From positions 620,001-684,000 of the forward strand of contig CAZHMD010000001.1 in NCBI GenBank assembly GCA_964533735.1: DNA of 64,000 bases, given 5' to 3'. How positions within the stretch are numbered: position 1 is the stretch's first letter; each line of letters starts with the position of its first letter. This document shows, in pieces, positions 48,001-54,814 of this stretch. The DNA is from UBA6107 sp964533735 (GTDB taxonomy: Bacteria; Chloroflexota; Anaerolineae; Anaerolineales; Anaerolineaceae). The notes under the pieces were generated by a model that had not been told where the DNA came from, did no database searches, and was given only the letters and a program-made list of their open reading frames with translations. The position numbers were made by a program, and so were the translations under genes.

Positions 48001-48547
48001 CCTCATCATCTACGCACCGCCGGTTGACGGTTCAATCCCATCGCGCGAGATCTCACGTTTCACTTTCGCCCGGCAGCTCGCCGGAGAAAGCCTCTGCCTG
48101 GCGGATTACTTTGCCAGCGTGGATTCCGGCCTCATGGATACCGTCGCTTTCCAGGTGGTCACGGTGGGTCGCGCTGCCACTGAACGCTTCGAGCGCTTGC
48201 AAAACAACAATGATTACACTGAAGCCTATTTCACACACGGTTTGGCCGTGCAGACCGCCGAAGCTACCGCGGATTACCTGCATGCGCATGTCAGGCGTGA
48301 ATTGGGTATCAAACCCGGCCAGGGCAAGCGTTACTCCTGGGGTTACCCCGCCATTCCTGAATTATCCGATCACCGCAAGGTATTTGATCTCCTCCCCGTG
48401 GAAGCCGAGTTGGGTATGAGCCTCACGCCAGCCTTCCAGTTGGTCCCCGAACAATCCACCGCAGCCATCATCGTCCACCACCCGGACGCGAAGTATTACA
48501 ACATCGGCGAATCCCGCGTTGACCAGTTGACCAGGGGATCCAAATAA
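45023..48547 (+). CDS. metH: Cobalamin-dependent methionine synthase
   Basis: A 1174-residue, full-length enzyme transferring a methyl group from 5-methyl-tetrahydrofolate through cobalamin to homocysteine. Domains in order: homocysteine-binding (1-325; zinc Cys in GLNCSTGPD and LGGCCGTTP), pterin-binding (about 345-620), B12-binding with cap (about 640-880; axial His in GDVHDIGKNLV), and the SAM-dependent reactivation domain (about 930-1174; WGYPAIPELSDHRK). It is under the SAM-I riboswitch. Its stop codon overlaps the next gene (TAATG). Confidence 0.96.
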   Translation: MERHYTNRTYLDALAQKIIIFDGAMGTSLQKQNLTAENFGGERTNGCNDYLVISYPQAVELVHRSFLEAGVDVIETCTFRSNRLTLAEYGLGDRVIEINVAAARLARKCADDFSTSGQKRFVAGSIGPTGKLPSMNDPELSNVTFDQLQEIFCEQATGLIQGRVDLLLIETSQDILEVKAAILGIQDAFINTGVRLPVQVQVTLDTTGRMLLGTDISAVLAILEGMPIDVIGLNCSTGPDFMREPIRYLGENSTLPVSCIPNAGLPLNVDGQAVYPLEPEPFANTLFEFAQKNGVRVLGGCCGTTPQHLKALVEKIGSLAPSPLPQAVTPRLASSIQAQPMEQEPRPFFIAERLNTQGSRIFKKMVLDNDFDSILSLAQQQVDGGGHALDLCVALTERGEEAATMRRLIKTISPVIRLPLVIDSTEIDVLEIALKTAPGRCLINSTHLESGREKADKIFDLAKKYNAAVIVLTIDEQGMAKTADRKLEVARRIYAIAVEEHGLQPQDLVYDALTFTLATGSEEFANSAVETFNGIALIKKHLPGVLTSLGVSNVSFGLTPPARTMINSVMLHHAVLAGLDMAIVNPAAITPYGEIPEKERLLVEDLIFNRNPEALQHVIEFFQDTVPTETRKDMRTEMLAAMPVNERLHWKILHRYKEEVEEDIDLLLAERTSTQNQDQRAVEILNTILLPAMKEVGDKFGSGELILPFVLQSAEVMKKTVSYLENFLDRKEGTSKGTLVLATVYGDVHDIGKNLVKTILSNNGYTVVDLGKQVPAETIISKAVEINADAIGLSALLVSTSKQMPLIINELHRRGLKFPVLIGGAAINERFGRRILVTDDQQNYAGGVFYCKDAFEGLSTMDALSAPDSRVKIFDRITTESKMELDRKAEETPLTPSGSRSATRKADFLPVPSAWGTRVVKEMPLEIVFKHLSKNELFRLSWGGKNTHGEAWTKLQREFEERLVLMTKQALAEKWLRPQAVYGIWPAQSSGDDLIIYAPPVDGSIPSREISRFTFARQLAGESLCLADYFASVDSGLMDTVAFQVVTVGRAATERFERLQNNNDYTEAYFTHGLAVQTAEATADYLHAHVRRELGIKPGQGKRYSWGYPAIPELSDHRKVFDLLPVEAELGMSLTPAFQLVPEQSTAAIIVHHPDAKYYNIGESRVDQLTRGSK

Positions 48548-50409
48548 TGCCTCCGCTCTCCCGATTCCTGAAAAGGATCCGTTCCGGTCAGCCATTGCTT
48601 TCAGATGGCGCAATGGGAACCATGCTGCATCAGCGCGGCGTTTCCTTTTCCGGCTGCTTTGACCAGTTGAACCTCACCCAGCCTGAAGTTGTCGTCAGCA
48701 TTCACCGTGAGTACATCGAAGCCGGCTCGCACATGCTCCAGACCAACACATTTGGCGCGAATAGATTTAAGCTAACCCAGCATGGGCTGCAAAACGATCT
48801 CAAGGAGATCAACACCGCCGGAGTTGAATTAGCCCGGCGCGCCGTCACTGCGAGCAGCACAGACACGCTTATCGCTGGTGATGTTGGTCCCCTGGGGGTG
48901 CGCCTCGCTCCCTTCGGGCGTGTCCAGCTCGAAGACGCCCGCACGGTTTTTGCTGAACAGGTCTCCATCCTGGCGGATGCCGGTGTTGACCTCATCCTCA
49001 TCGAAACCATGACCGACCTTTTTGAGGTTTTCGAAGCCATCAAAGCCAGCCGTCAGGTCGCGCCGCATCTCCCTGTGATCGCCTCCATGACCTTCACCCG
49101 GGATAACCGTACCCTGCTCGGTGATCCACCTGCCAAAGTAGCCAGGGGCATTCACGCTGCCGGCGCGGATGTGGTGGGCATCAATTGTTCCGGTGGACCC
49201 AACCAGCTCTTGAGCATCCTCACCCAGATGAAAGAAACCCTCCCGGAGTGTTACTACTCCATCATGCCGAACGCCGGCTGGCCGGAGCAGGTGGAAGGGC
49301 GCATCATGTACCCCGCCGGTCCTGAGTATTTCGGCGAATACGCGCTTTCCTTCTGGCAGGCGGGCGCTAACATCATCGGTGGCTGCTGCGGCACCACGCC
49401 GGCGCATATTTCCGCCATGGCGTCTGCACTGCAGCACGCACCTTCCACTCCTAACACCACCGTCAGGGTTGCCCGGAATATTACCGTACAATCTGACGAG
49501 AGTTCAAGCCTGCCTCCTACGGAATTAGCCCAAAAATTGAATGGCGGCAAGTTTGTCATCGCTGTTGAAATGGATCCCCCGCGGGGATTAACCACACATA
49601 AATTATTGGCTGGCGCCAGCCTGTTAAAAGAATCCGGTGCAGACGTCATCGATGTGGCAGACAGCCCCATGGCGCGTATGCGCATGAGCCCCTGGGCAGT
49701 CTGCAGCCTGATCCAGCGCAAGGTGGGCATTGAAACTGTATTGCACTTCCCCACCCGCGGACGCAACCTCCTGCGTGTTCAGGGTGACCTTCTTGCGGCG
49801 CATGCCCTTGAAGTCCGCAATGTCTTCGTGGTCATGGGGGACCCCACCTCCATCGGCGACTATCCGGATGCCATGGACAATTATGACCTTGTGCCTTCAG
49901 GCTTGATCAAGTTGATCAAGCAGGGGTTTAACGCCGGGGTGGACCACGCCGGTTCCGACATTGGGCAGCCGACTCAATTCTTTACTGGTTGCGCCCTCAA
50001 CTTGAATCCCTTGAACATCGAGGAGGAATTGAAGAATCTGCGCCGTAAAATCCGTGCCGGGGCTGATTTCATCCTCACGCAGCCCATCTACAACGCTGAA
50101 CTCGTCACCCGCTTCCTCTCCGAGTTTGAAAAATCCGGCACCAAATTATCCATCCCGCTCATTGTCGGCTTACTACCCCTGGCAAGCGCCCGTCATGCCG
50201 CATTCCTGCAGCAGGAGGTTCCCGGCATCGAAATTCCGGAGAAGATTCACGAACAGATGTACCGCAGCGGTGACCAGGGCGCTAAAACCGGGGTTGCGCT
50301 CACAGTGCAGTTGGTTGAACAAATAAAACCGTTCGTTCGCGGCGTTTATCTCATGCCCGCCTTCAACAGGTATGATCATGCGGCTGAGATAATTGAAAAG
50401 ATTAAGTAA
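48547..50409 (+). CDS. Bifunctional homocysteine S-methyltransferase / methylenetetrahydrofolate reductase
   Basis: A 620-residue fusion similar in plan to B. subtilis YitJ. Residues 1-300 form a homocysteine methyltransferase barrel (LLSDGAMGTMLHQRG; zinc Cys in GINCSGGPN and IGGCCGTTP). Residues 330-620 form a MetF-type reductase barrel (EMDPPRGL, VMGDPTSIGDYP, DFILTQPIY) that makes 5-methyl-tetrahydrofolate. There is no cobalamin domain. In the same operon as metH it can supply the methyl donor, so the pair covers the last two steps of methionine regeneration. Confidence 0.92.
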   Translation: MPPLSRFLKRIRSGQPLLSDGAMGTMLHQRGVSFSGCFDQLNLTQPEVVVSIHREYIEAGSHMLQTNTFGANRFKLTQHGLQNDLKEINTAGVELARRAVTASSTDTLIAGDVGPLGVRLAPFGRVQLEDARTVFAEQVSILADAGVDLILIETMTDLFEVFEAIKASRQVAPHLPVIASMTFTRDNRTLLGDPPAKVARGIHAAGADVVGINCSGGPNQLLSILTQMKETLPECYYSIMPNAGWPEQVEGRIMYPAGPEYFGEYALSFWQAGANIIGGCCGTTPAHISAMASALQHAPSTPNTTVRVARNITVQSDESSSLPPTELAQKLNGGKFVIAVEMDPPRGLTTHKLLAGASLLKESGADVIDVADSPMARMRMSPWAVCSLIQRKVGIETVLHFPTRGRNLLRVQGDLLAAHALEVRNVFVVMGDPTSIGDYPDAMDNYDLVPSGLIKLIKQGFNAGVDHAGSDIGQPTQFFTGCALNLNPLNIEEELKNLRRKIRAGADFILTQPIYNAELVTRFLSEFEKSGTKLSIPLIVGLLPLASARHAAFLQQEVPGIEIPEKIHEQMYRSGDQGAKTGVALTVQLVEQIKPFVRGVYLMPAFNRYDHAAEIIEKIK

Positions 50410-50537
50410 GGTTAATTCCGGCAAAGTTGAGAGTACAATAATGTTAACCTCCAGCGAAGAGGAGTACATAATTCAATTAATTGAAAACACTATTTACAGG
50501 ATCGCTTGTAGCGTCCATAAATTGGGGTTAGGGGATC

Positions 50538-51266
50538 ATGCGCATACTGGTAATTTCTGATATTCACTCCAACCTTACAGCCCTCGAAGCCGTTTTAGAT
50601 TCAGCTGGTCAGGTGGATGCTGTTTGGTGCCTGGGCGATCTTGTAGGATATGGCCCCGATCCAGACGCCTGTATAAAACGCGTTCGCGAACTCCCCAACA
50701 TTCTCTGTATCATGGGTAACCACGATGCAGCTGTCAGCGGTTTGCGTAATATTGAGAAATTTAATGATGATGCGGAACAAGCCGTCCTGGTAACGCGCGC
50801 AATGGTATCCACTGAAAGCGTGGATTACCTCAAATCCCTGCCCGAGACTATCGAAACCGAATCCGCCATTCTCGCGCACGGCAGCCCGCGCAACCCGATC
50901 TGGGAGTATATCCTCGATCCCCTGGCTGCTCGTATGGCCATCGCTTTCATTGAAAAAGATATCGCATTTGTCGGTCACACCCACCTGCCCCTTTGCTTTA
51001 CCCTCGACCAGAAGACTGACAGGATGACCAAGAAATTACTTAAAGCCGGTGAGCTCACTCACATCCGCCACCGCATGATCCTCAATCCGGGTTCGGTCGG
51101 TCAGCCGCGTGACCATGATCCGCGCGCTTCCTACGGTATTTATGATCCCGCAGAGAAAACCTGGCAGAACTTCCGCGTGGAATATGATATTCCATCCGTG
51201 CAGCAGCGCATCATTGCCGCGGGATTACCCGAAAGGCACGCACTGCGCCTGACTGAAGGTTGGTGA
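50538..51266 (+). CDS. Calcineurin-like metallophosphoesterase
   Basis: A 242-residue cytoplasmic phosphoesterase. The metal-binding motifs are all present: D-x-H in ISDIHSN, GDLVGYGPDP, GNHD, the single His of ILAHGSP, and GHTH. The form with GDLVGYGPDPDACI is common in bacteria and close to the YfcE/MJ0936 group; substrate unknown. Upstream spacing (128 bases) suggests its own promoter, but no clear boxes are seen. Confidence 0.9.
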   Translation: MRILVISDIHSNLTALEAVLDSAGQVDAVWCLGDLVGYGPDPDACIKRVRELPNILCIMGNHDAAVSGLRNIEKFNDDAEQAVLVTRAMVSTESVDYLKSLPETIETESAILAHGSPRNPIWEYILDPLAARMAIAFIEKDIAFVGHTHLPLCFTLDQKTDRMTKKLLKAGELTHIRHRMILNPGSVGQPRDHDPRASYGIYDPAEKTWQNFRVEYDIPSVQQRIIAAGLPERHALRLTEGW

Positions 51267-51335
51267 AGCGGAACATTAGTGGGGGGTACAACGTCTAAAA
51301 CGTAGAAACCTACGCCAATTAACCAGGAGGAGAAC

Positions 51336-52304
51336 ATGAACAAGAAAGTGTTATGGACCAGTCTCATCATTGCTGTTCTGCTTTTAAGTGCCTGTGCAAA
51401 AGCTGCCCCCACCCAAACAAGTCTTGAGAACGAAAAATTATTATTCGACCAGCGTGGTCTTGCTGAAGCGCCGTCCCCGGTGGATTCTGCTGGAGCTCCC
51501 CTAGCCCCGCAGGCCACCATGACAACTGGAAACGGTGCGACTGGTGAAATCAAGCAAATGATCATCATGAACGCCAACCTTGAGATCGCCGTGGATGATC
51601 CCGGAGCTGCCATGAGCGCTATTCAAAAAATGGCCACCGATATGGGCGGTTTTACGGTCAGCTCCAACATCTATAAAACGCAAACCGCAGCCGGCATCGA
51701 AGTTCCCGCCGCCAATCTCACTGTGCGTGTCCCTGCAGAAAAACTCAACGAAGCCCTTGATAAGATCAAAGCCCTCACCGGTGATCCCGTTAAGTACACC
51801 CTCACAGAGAACATCTCCGGTCAGGACGTGACCCAGGAATACACTGATCTCAAATCCCGCCTGCGAAACCTGGAAGAAGCCAATGCCAAGTTATCAGAGT
51901 TGTATGACACCGCTTCCAAAACCGAAGAAGCACTCGCCATCTACCAGCAGAAAATGCAGGTGACAGAGCAGATCGAAGTCATCAAGGGTCAGATGCAGTA
52001 CTTTGAACAGTCTGCCGCCAAATCTGCCATCACCGTGCAGATCGTCGCCAAGGAATCCATCGCCCCCATCACCGTCGCTGGTTGGACCCCCAAGGGTGTC
52101 GCCCGTGATGCCGTGCAGGCCCTCATCGATTTCGGCAAGGGACTGGTCAACTTCCTCATCTGGTTTGGCATCCTCGTCATCCCAATCCTCATCATCATCG
52201 GACTCCCCATCTTCCTCTTGGTCCGTTGGTTAAACCGCCGCAGTCGCCGCGAACAGGCAAAGAAACAGGAAGCCATGCGCAACCAACAGCCTCCGCTTGT
52301 GTAA
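51336..52304 (+). CDS. DUF4349-like lipoprotein
   Basis: A 322-residue lipoprotein (lipobox LLSAC, Cys20). The mature part matches the DUF4349 layout: a beta domain (MIIMNANLEIAVDDPGAAM; GGFTVSSNIY; VPAANLTVRVP), a central coiled coil (EYTDLKSRLRNLEEANAKL) and a C-terminal membrane helix (FLIWFGILVIPILIIIG) with a basic tail. It is thus held by a lipid and a membrane helix. AGGAGGAG precedes the ATG. Function unknown. Confidence 0.8.
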   Translation: MNKKVLWTSLIIAVLLLSACAKAAPTQTSLENEKLLFDQRGLAEAPSPVDSAGAPLAPQATMTTGNGATGEIKQMIIMNANLEIAVDDPGAAMSAIQKMATDMGGFTVSSNIYKTQTAAGIEVPAANLTVRVPAEKLNEALDKIKALTGDPVKYTLTENISGQDVTQEYTDLKSRLRNLEEANAKLSELYDTASKTEEALAIYQQKMQVTEQIEVIKGQMQYFEQSAAKSAITVQIVAKESIAPITVAGWTPKGVARDAVQALIDFGKGLVNFLIWFGILVIPILIIIGLPIFLLVRWLNRRSRREQAKKQEAMRNQQPPLV

Positions 52305-52327
52305 TTGAATCCTGAATAAGTGATAAT

Positions 52328-52357
52328 AAAACGGCGAAGCTTGCGCTTCTCCGTTTT
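52328..52357. terminator. Terminator between DUF4349-like and alpha-galactosidase genes
   Basis: AACGGCGAAGC (52330-52340) pairs with GCTTCTCCGTT (52345-52355), with one mismatch, around a TTGC loop, A-rich before and TTTTT after. Converging genes on both sides. Confidence 0.75.
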
Positions 52358-52359
52358 TC

Positions 52360-54720
52360 TTATTTCCGTCTGAGTTCCACATGAGCGAATCCCTCCACCT
52401 CAACCGGGATTTCAACCGCACCTCCGCCCAATTGTTTGCCAGTAACAGCTTGCTCATTCACCCTGATTTCCCAATTTTCCCCGGGCAGTTTCAATACTAC
52501 TTTTCCGCTGGCTTTACGCGGCAGGCGCAGTGTTGCACTCACTGATTTTGCTGTTGCTTGCCACTCAGCCACTTCCATCCCTTGGGAAATGTGCAGATCG
52601 CTGCCCAGGTAGGTCGGCGAATCCTCATTTGCCTGCCTCACTGCCAGCATCGCGCACCCATGCGCTGGTAGCTGATTGATTTTATAGCTCTGAGTGGATG
52701 TCAGCGTTCCAGCATCCCCTGACCAGAACTCGCGTACCAGATACCTTCCGGGGTTCAGGTGATAATCCTCAAGGGTTATCTCGCGCGATACTGCTTTATC
52801 CGACCAGTTAAAGGCTGCCAGTATATGCCACTCGCCTGTGACCCCCAGTTGATCCAGGCGCAAACGCTCCGGCATGCCATTGTCGAACCAGTCGATCACC
52901 CTTGCCCGTTGACCCATCACCGGCACCAGCACCTCTGCAATCCTCAGGCGTTCCGCCGGCAGCCTGGGTAGGTCGTCCGACACCAGCAGTGAACCGCCCG
53001 TTAAGGCAATGACCGATGCCAGTGAGCGCACCTCCGCCTGGGTCAAAGTCGTATCCGGGCGGATAAGCAGGCAGTCCGGGTCGTTGATCCACCAGTGTTG
53101 ATGCAGCGCTGCCCGCGTGAGGATGTTGCGGATGGAATTCCGCGCGCTCGGCATGGCCGGCTCCTGCTTGAAGAATGCTCCGATTCCCTTGAATTGTGGC
53201 AGCCAGTTCCCGCTCACGTCCGCGCCAATGCGGTTCGCTTCCACCAATCCCAGCACACTGCCCAATGGAGACCCGCATCCCAGCAGCGTCACTTCTGGTC
53301 CCACTGCTTCACGCAGCGCTTCCATTCCCCTTCGCAGCACCTGCGCGCGCGTCAGTGTGGGATCGTGATACACACATTCCACTGCCGCCGCGTACAGGAA
53401 ATCCAGTTTAAGATAGGGGTAACCCCACTCTTTTGACGCAGTTCGTACGACATCGCACGCGTACGCCAGTGCCTCAGGGACGGTCAGGTCAAGCGCGGTG
53501 TCCAGCACTCCCCACACGAATCCGGCGTTCGCCAGTGCTCCATTTTTCTTGCGCAGCATCCACTCGGGATGCTCTTTGACCAGTTGTGATTTTGTATGCA
53601 CGATAAAGGGCGCCAGCCATAACCCCGGGGTCAATCCTTCTTTGGTGATCTCTCCCGCCAGCGGAGCTACTCCCTGTGGAAACTCCGGCTTAAACGAGAA
53701 CCAGTCCCCAACCTGGCTCTCGAACCCATCATCAATCTGCACCAGTTGGATCGGCAGGGTTTCCTGCTGCTCCAGAATCGTTTGCAGGTTGTTGCGTACA
53801 TCCTGCTCGGATAGGTCAGTATAGAAGTGATACCACGAGCACCATCCCACCGGAGATTCTGCCGGCACGCGCACATAATTTTGCCTGGCGGCCGCTTCCA
53901 GGTATTTGTCCAGCGGATCGCGGTGATCCAGCAGGATCGGGTTATAAACCGCCCAATCTGTCTTGATTGTCTTACCCGCGTCCAGCCGCACATCGTCGCA
54001 ATTTGCCCACATCTCTAGTTTCGAAGGTTTATTGAAATCCGCATAAATCGAACCGAACTGCTCCACCTGGCTGAGAAAACCGAGCACGAATCCGCTGCGT
54101 GCCTTCCGGTCACCAATTACACCAAACATATCGCTGCTGAATTGTCCCCTTTTTCGCGGCAGTGGTGTCCCGGGATTGCTGATCATCGGGTTCTGCAGCC
54201 TGCCCAGTCTGCTCAACCTCATGCGCTCGTTGCCGCTGTACCACCCGCTGGGTGACCAGCTCTGCCAGCCGTTGGAATAAAAACCAAGATCATCCGAGGT
54301 TAAGGCATCAGGGGATTGCACACTCCCGCCATCTCCTTCGTTCACTTCGAGCAGGTCAATGCGCTCAAAATTCACCGTGAAACTCCCTTTATTGGTCACT
54401 TCAACCTTCCACATCACCAGCGGAGTTTCCAGTACGATGCCAAAATGTAAAACCACTTCCAGCCCATCAGCATTTATCGCGGTCAGGTAACTGATCTGTT
54501 CGGTTCTCCCATGCGGTTCCAGGTCTGCCGCCTTGCGGCTGCCTTCAATCTCTTTCCAGCCAGTCAGCGTGGTTTTCCGGTTTACCTCTTGCGTCCGGTA
54601 TCGCAGCGATAGTCTGCCGCCAGAAAATCCGGGCAATTTGGAGTCTTTTGGTTGTATGGAAAATCTGCCTTCACCTGGCTCAATGGTAAGTTTGAAGATG
54701 TCATTTTCAAGGTGGGTCAT
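52360..54720 (-). CDS. GH36-type alpha-galactosidase
   Basis: A 786-residue glycoside hydrolase of clan GH-D. An N-terminal beta-sandwich (about 1-280) precedes a (beta/alpha)8 barrel in which SPVGWCSWYHFYTD and the nucleophile Asp in YLKLDFLYAA are clear; the acid/base Asp is in NRIGADVSGNW. A C-terminal beta domain follows. No signal peptide, so it acts in the cytoplasm on alpha-galactosides of the raffinose or melibiose kind. The start is ATG 54720 with GGAGCAG before it. No sugar transporter is adjacent. Confidence 0.85.
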   Translation of the reverse strand: MTHLENDIFKLTIEPGEGRFSIQPKDSKLPGFSGGRLSLRYRTQEVNRKTTLTGWKEIEGSRKAADLEPHGRTEQISYLTAINADGLEVVLHFGIVLETPLVMWKVEVTNKGSFTVNFERIDLLEVNEGDGGSVQSPDALTSDDLGFYSNGWQSWSPSGWYSGNERMRLSRLGRLQNPMISNPGTPLPRKRGQFSSDMFGVIGDRKARSGFVLGFLSQVEQFGSIYADFNKPSKLEMWANCDDVRLDAGKTIKTDWAVYNPILLDHRDPLDKYLEAAARQNYVRVPAESPVGWCSWYHFYTDLSEQDVRNNLQTILEQQETLPIQLVQIDDGFESQVGDWFSFKPEFPQGVAPLAGEITKEGLTPGLWLAPFIVHTKSQLVKEHPEWMLRKKNGALANAGFVWGVLDTALDLTVPEALAYACDVVRTASKEWGYPYLKLDFLYAAAVECVYHDPTLTRAQVLRRGMEALREAVGPEVTLLGCGSPLGSVLGLVEANRIGADVSGNWLPQFKGIGAFFKQEPAMPSARNSIRNILTRAALHQHWWINDPDCLLIRPDTTLTQAEVRSLASVIALTGGSLLVSDDLPRLPAERLRIAEVLVPVMGQRARVIDWFDNGMPERLRLDQLGVTGEWHILAAFNWSDKAVSREITLEDYHLNPGRYLVREFWSGDAGTLTSTQSYKINQLPAHGCAMLAVRQANEDSPTYLGSDLHISQGMEVAEWQATAKSVSATLRLPRKASGKVVLKLPGENWEIRVNEQAVTGKQLGGGAVEIPVEVEGFAHVELRRK

Positions 54721-54802
54721 TTTCTGCTCCAATGGAAGGATGCTTAATATTATCATGTCCGCCATTTCATCGCCAAACCGCGCTTCTCCAAACCCCGCAT
54801 GT

Positions 54803-54808
54803 TATAAT
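54803..54808 (+). promoter_or_regulatory. Extended -10 promoter directly before dinG
   Basis: TGT-TATAAT followed by six bases and ATG (54815). Transcription would begin on the start codon itself. No -35 box is evident and no ribosome binding site exists. Confidence 0.55.
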
Positions 54809-54814
54809 CTCGCC

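Noticed and set aside
54533..54814. Extended N-terminus of the DnaQ-DinG protein
   Set aside because: It overlaps the alpha-galactosidase gene on the other strand and lies upstream of the TATAAT box; the exonuclease domain starts right at ATG 54815.
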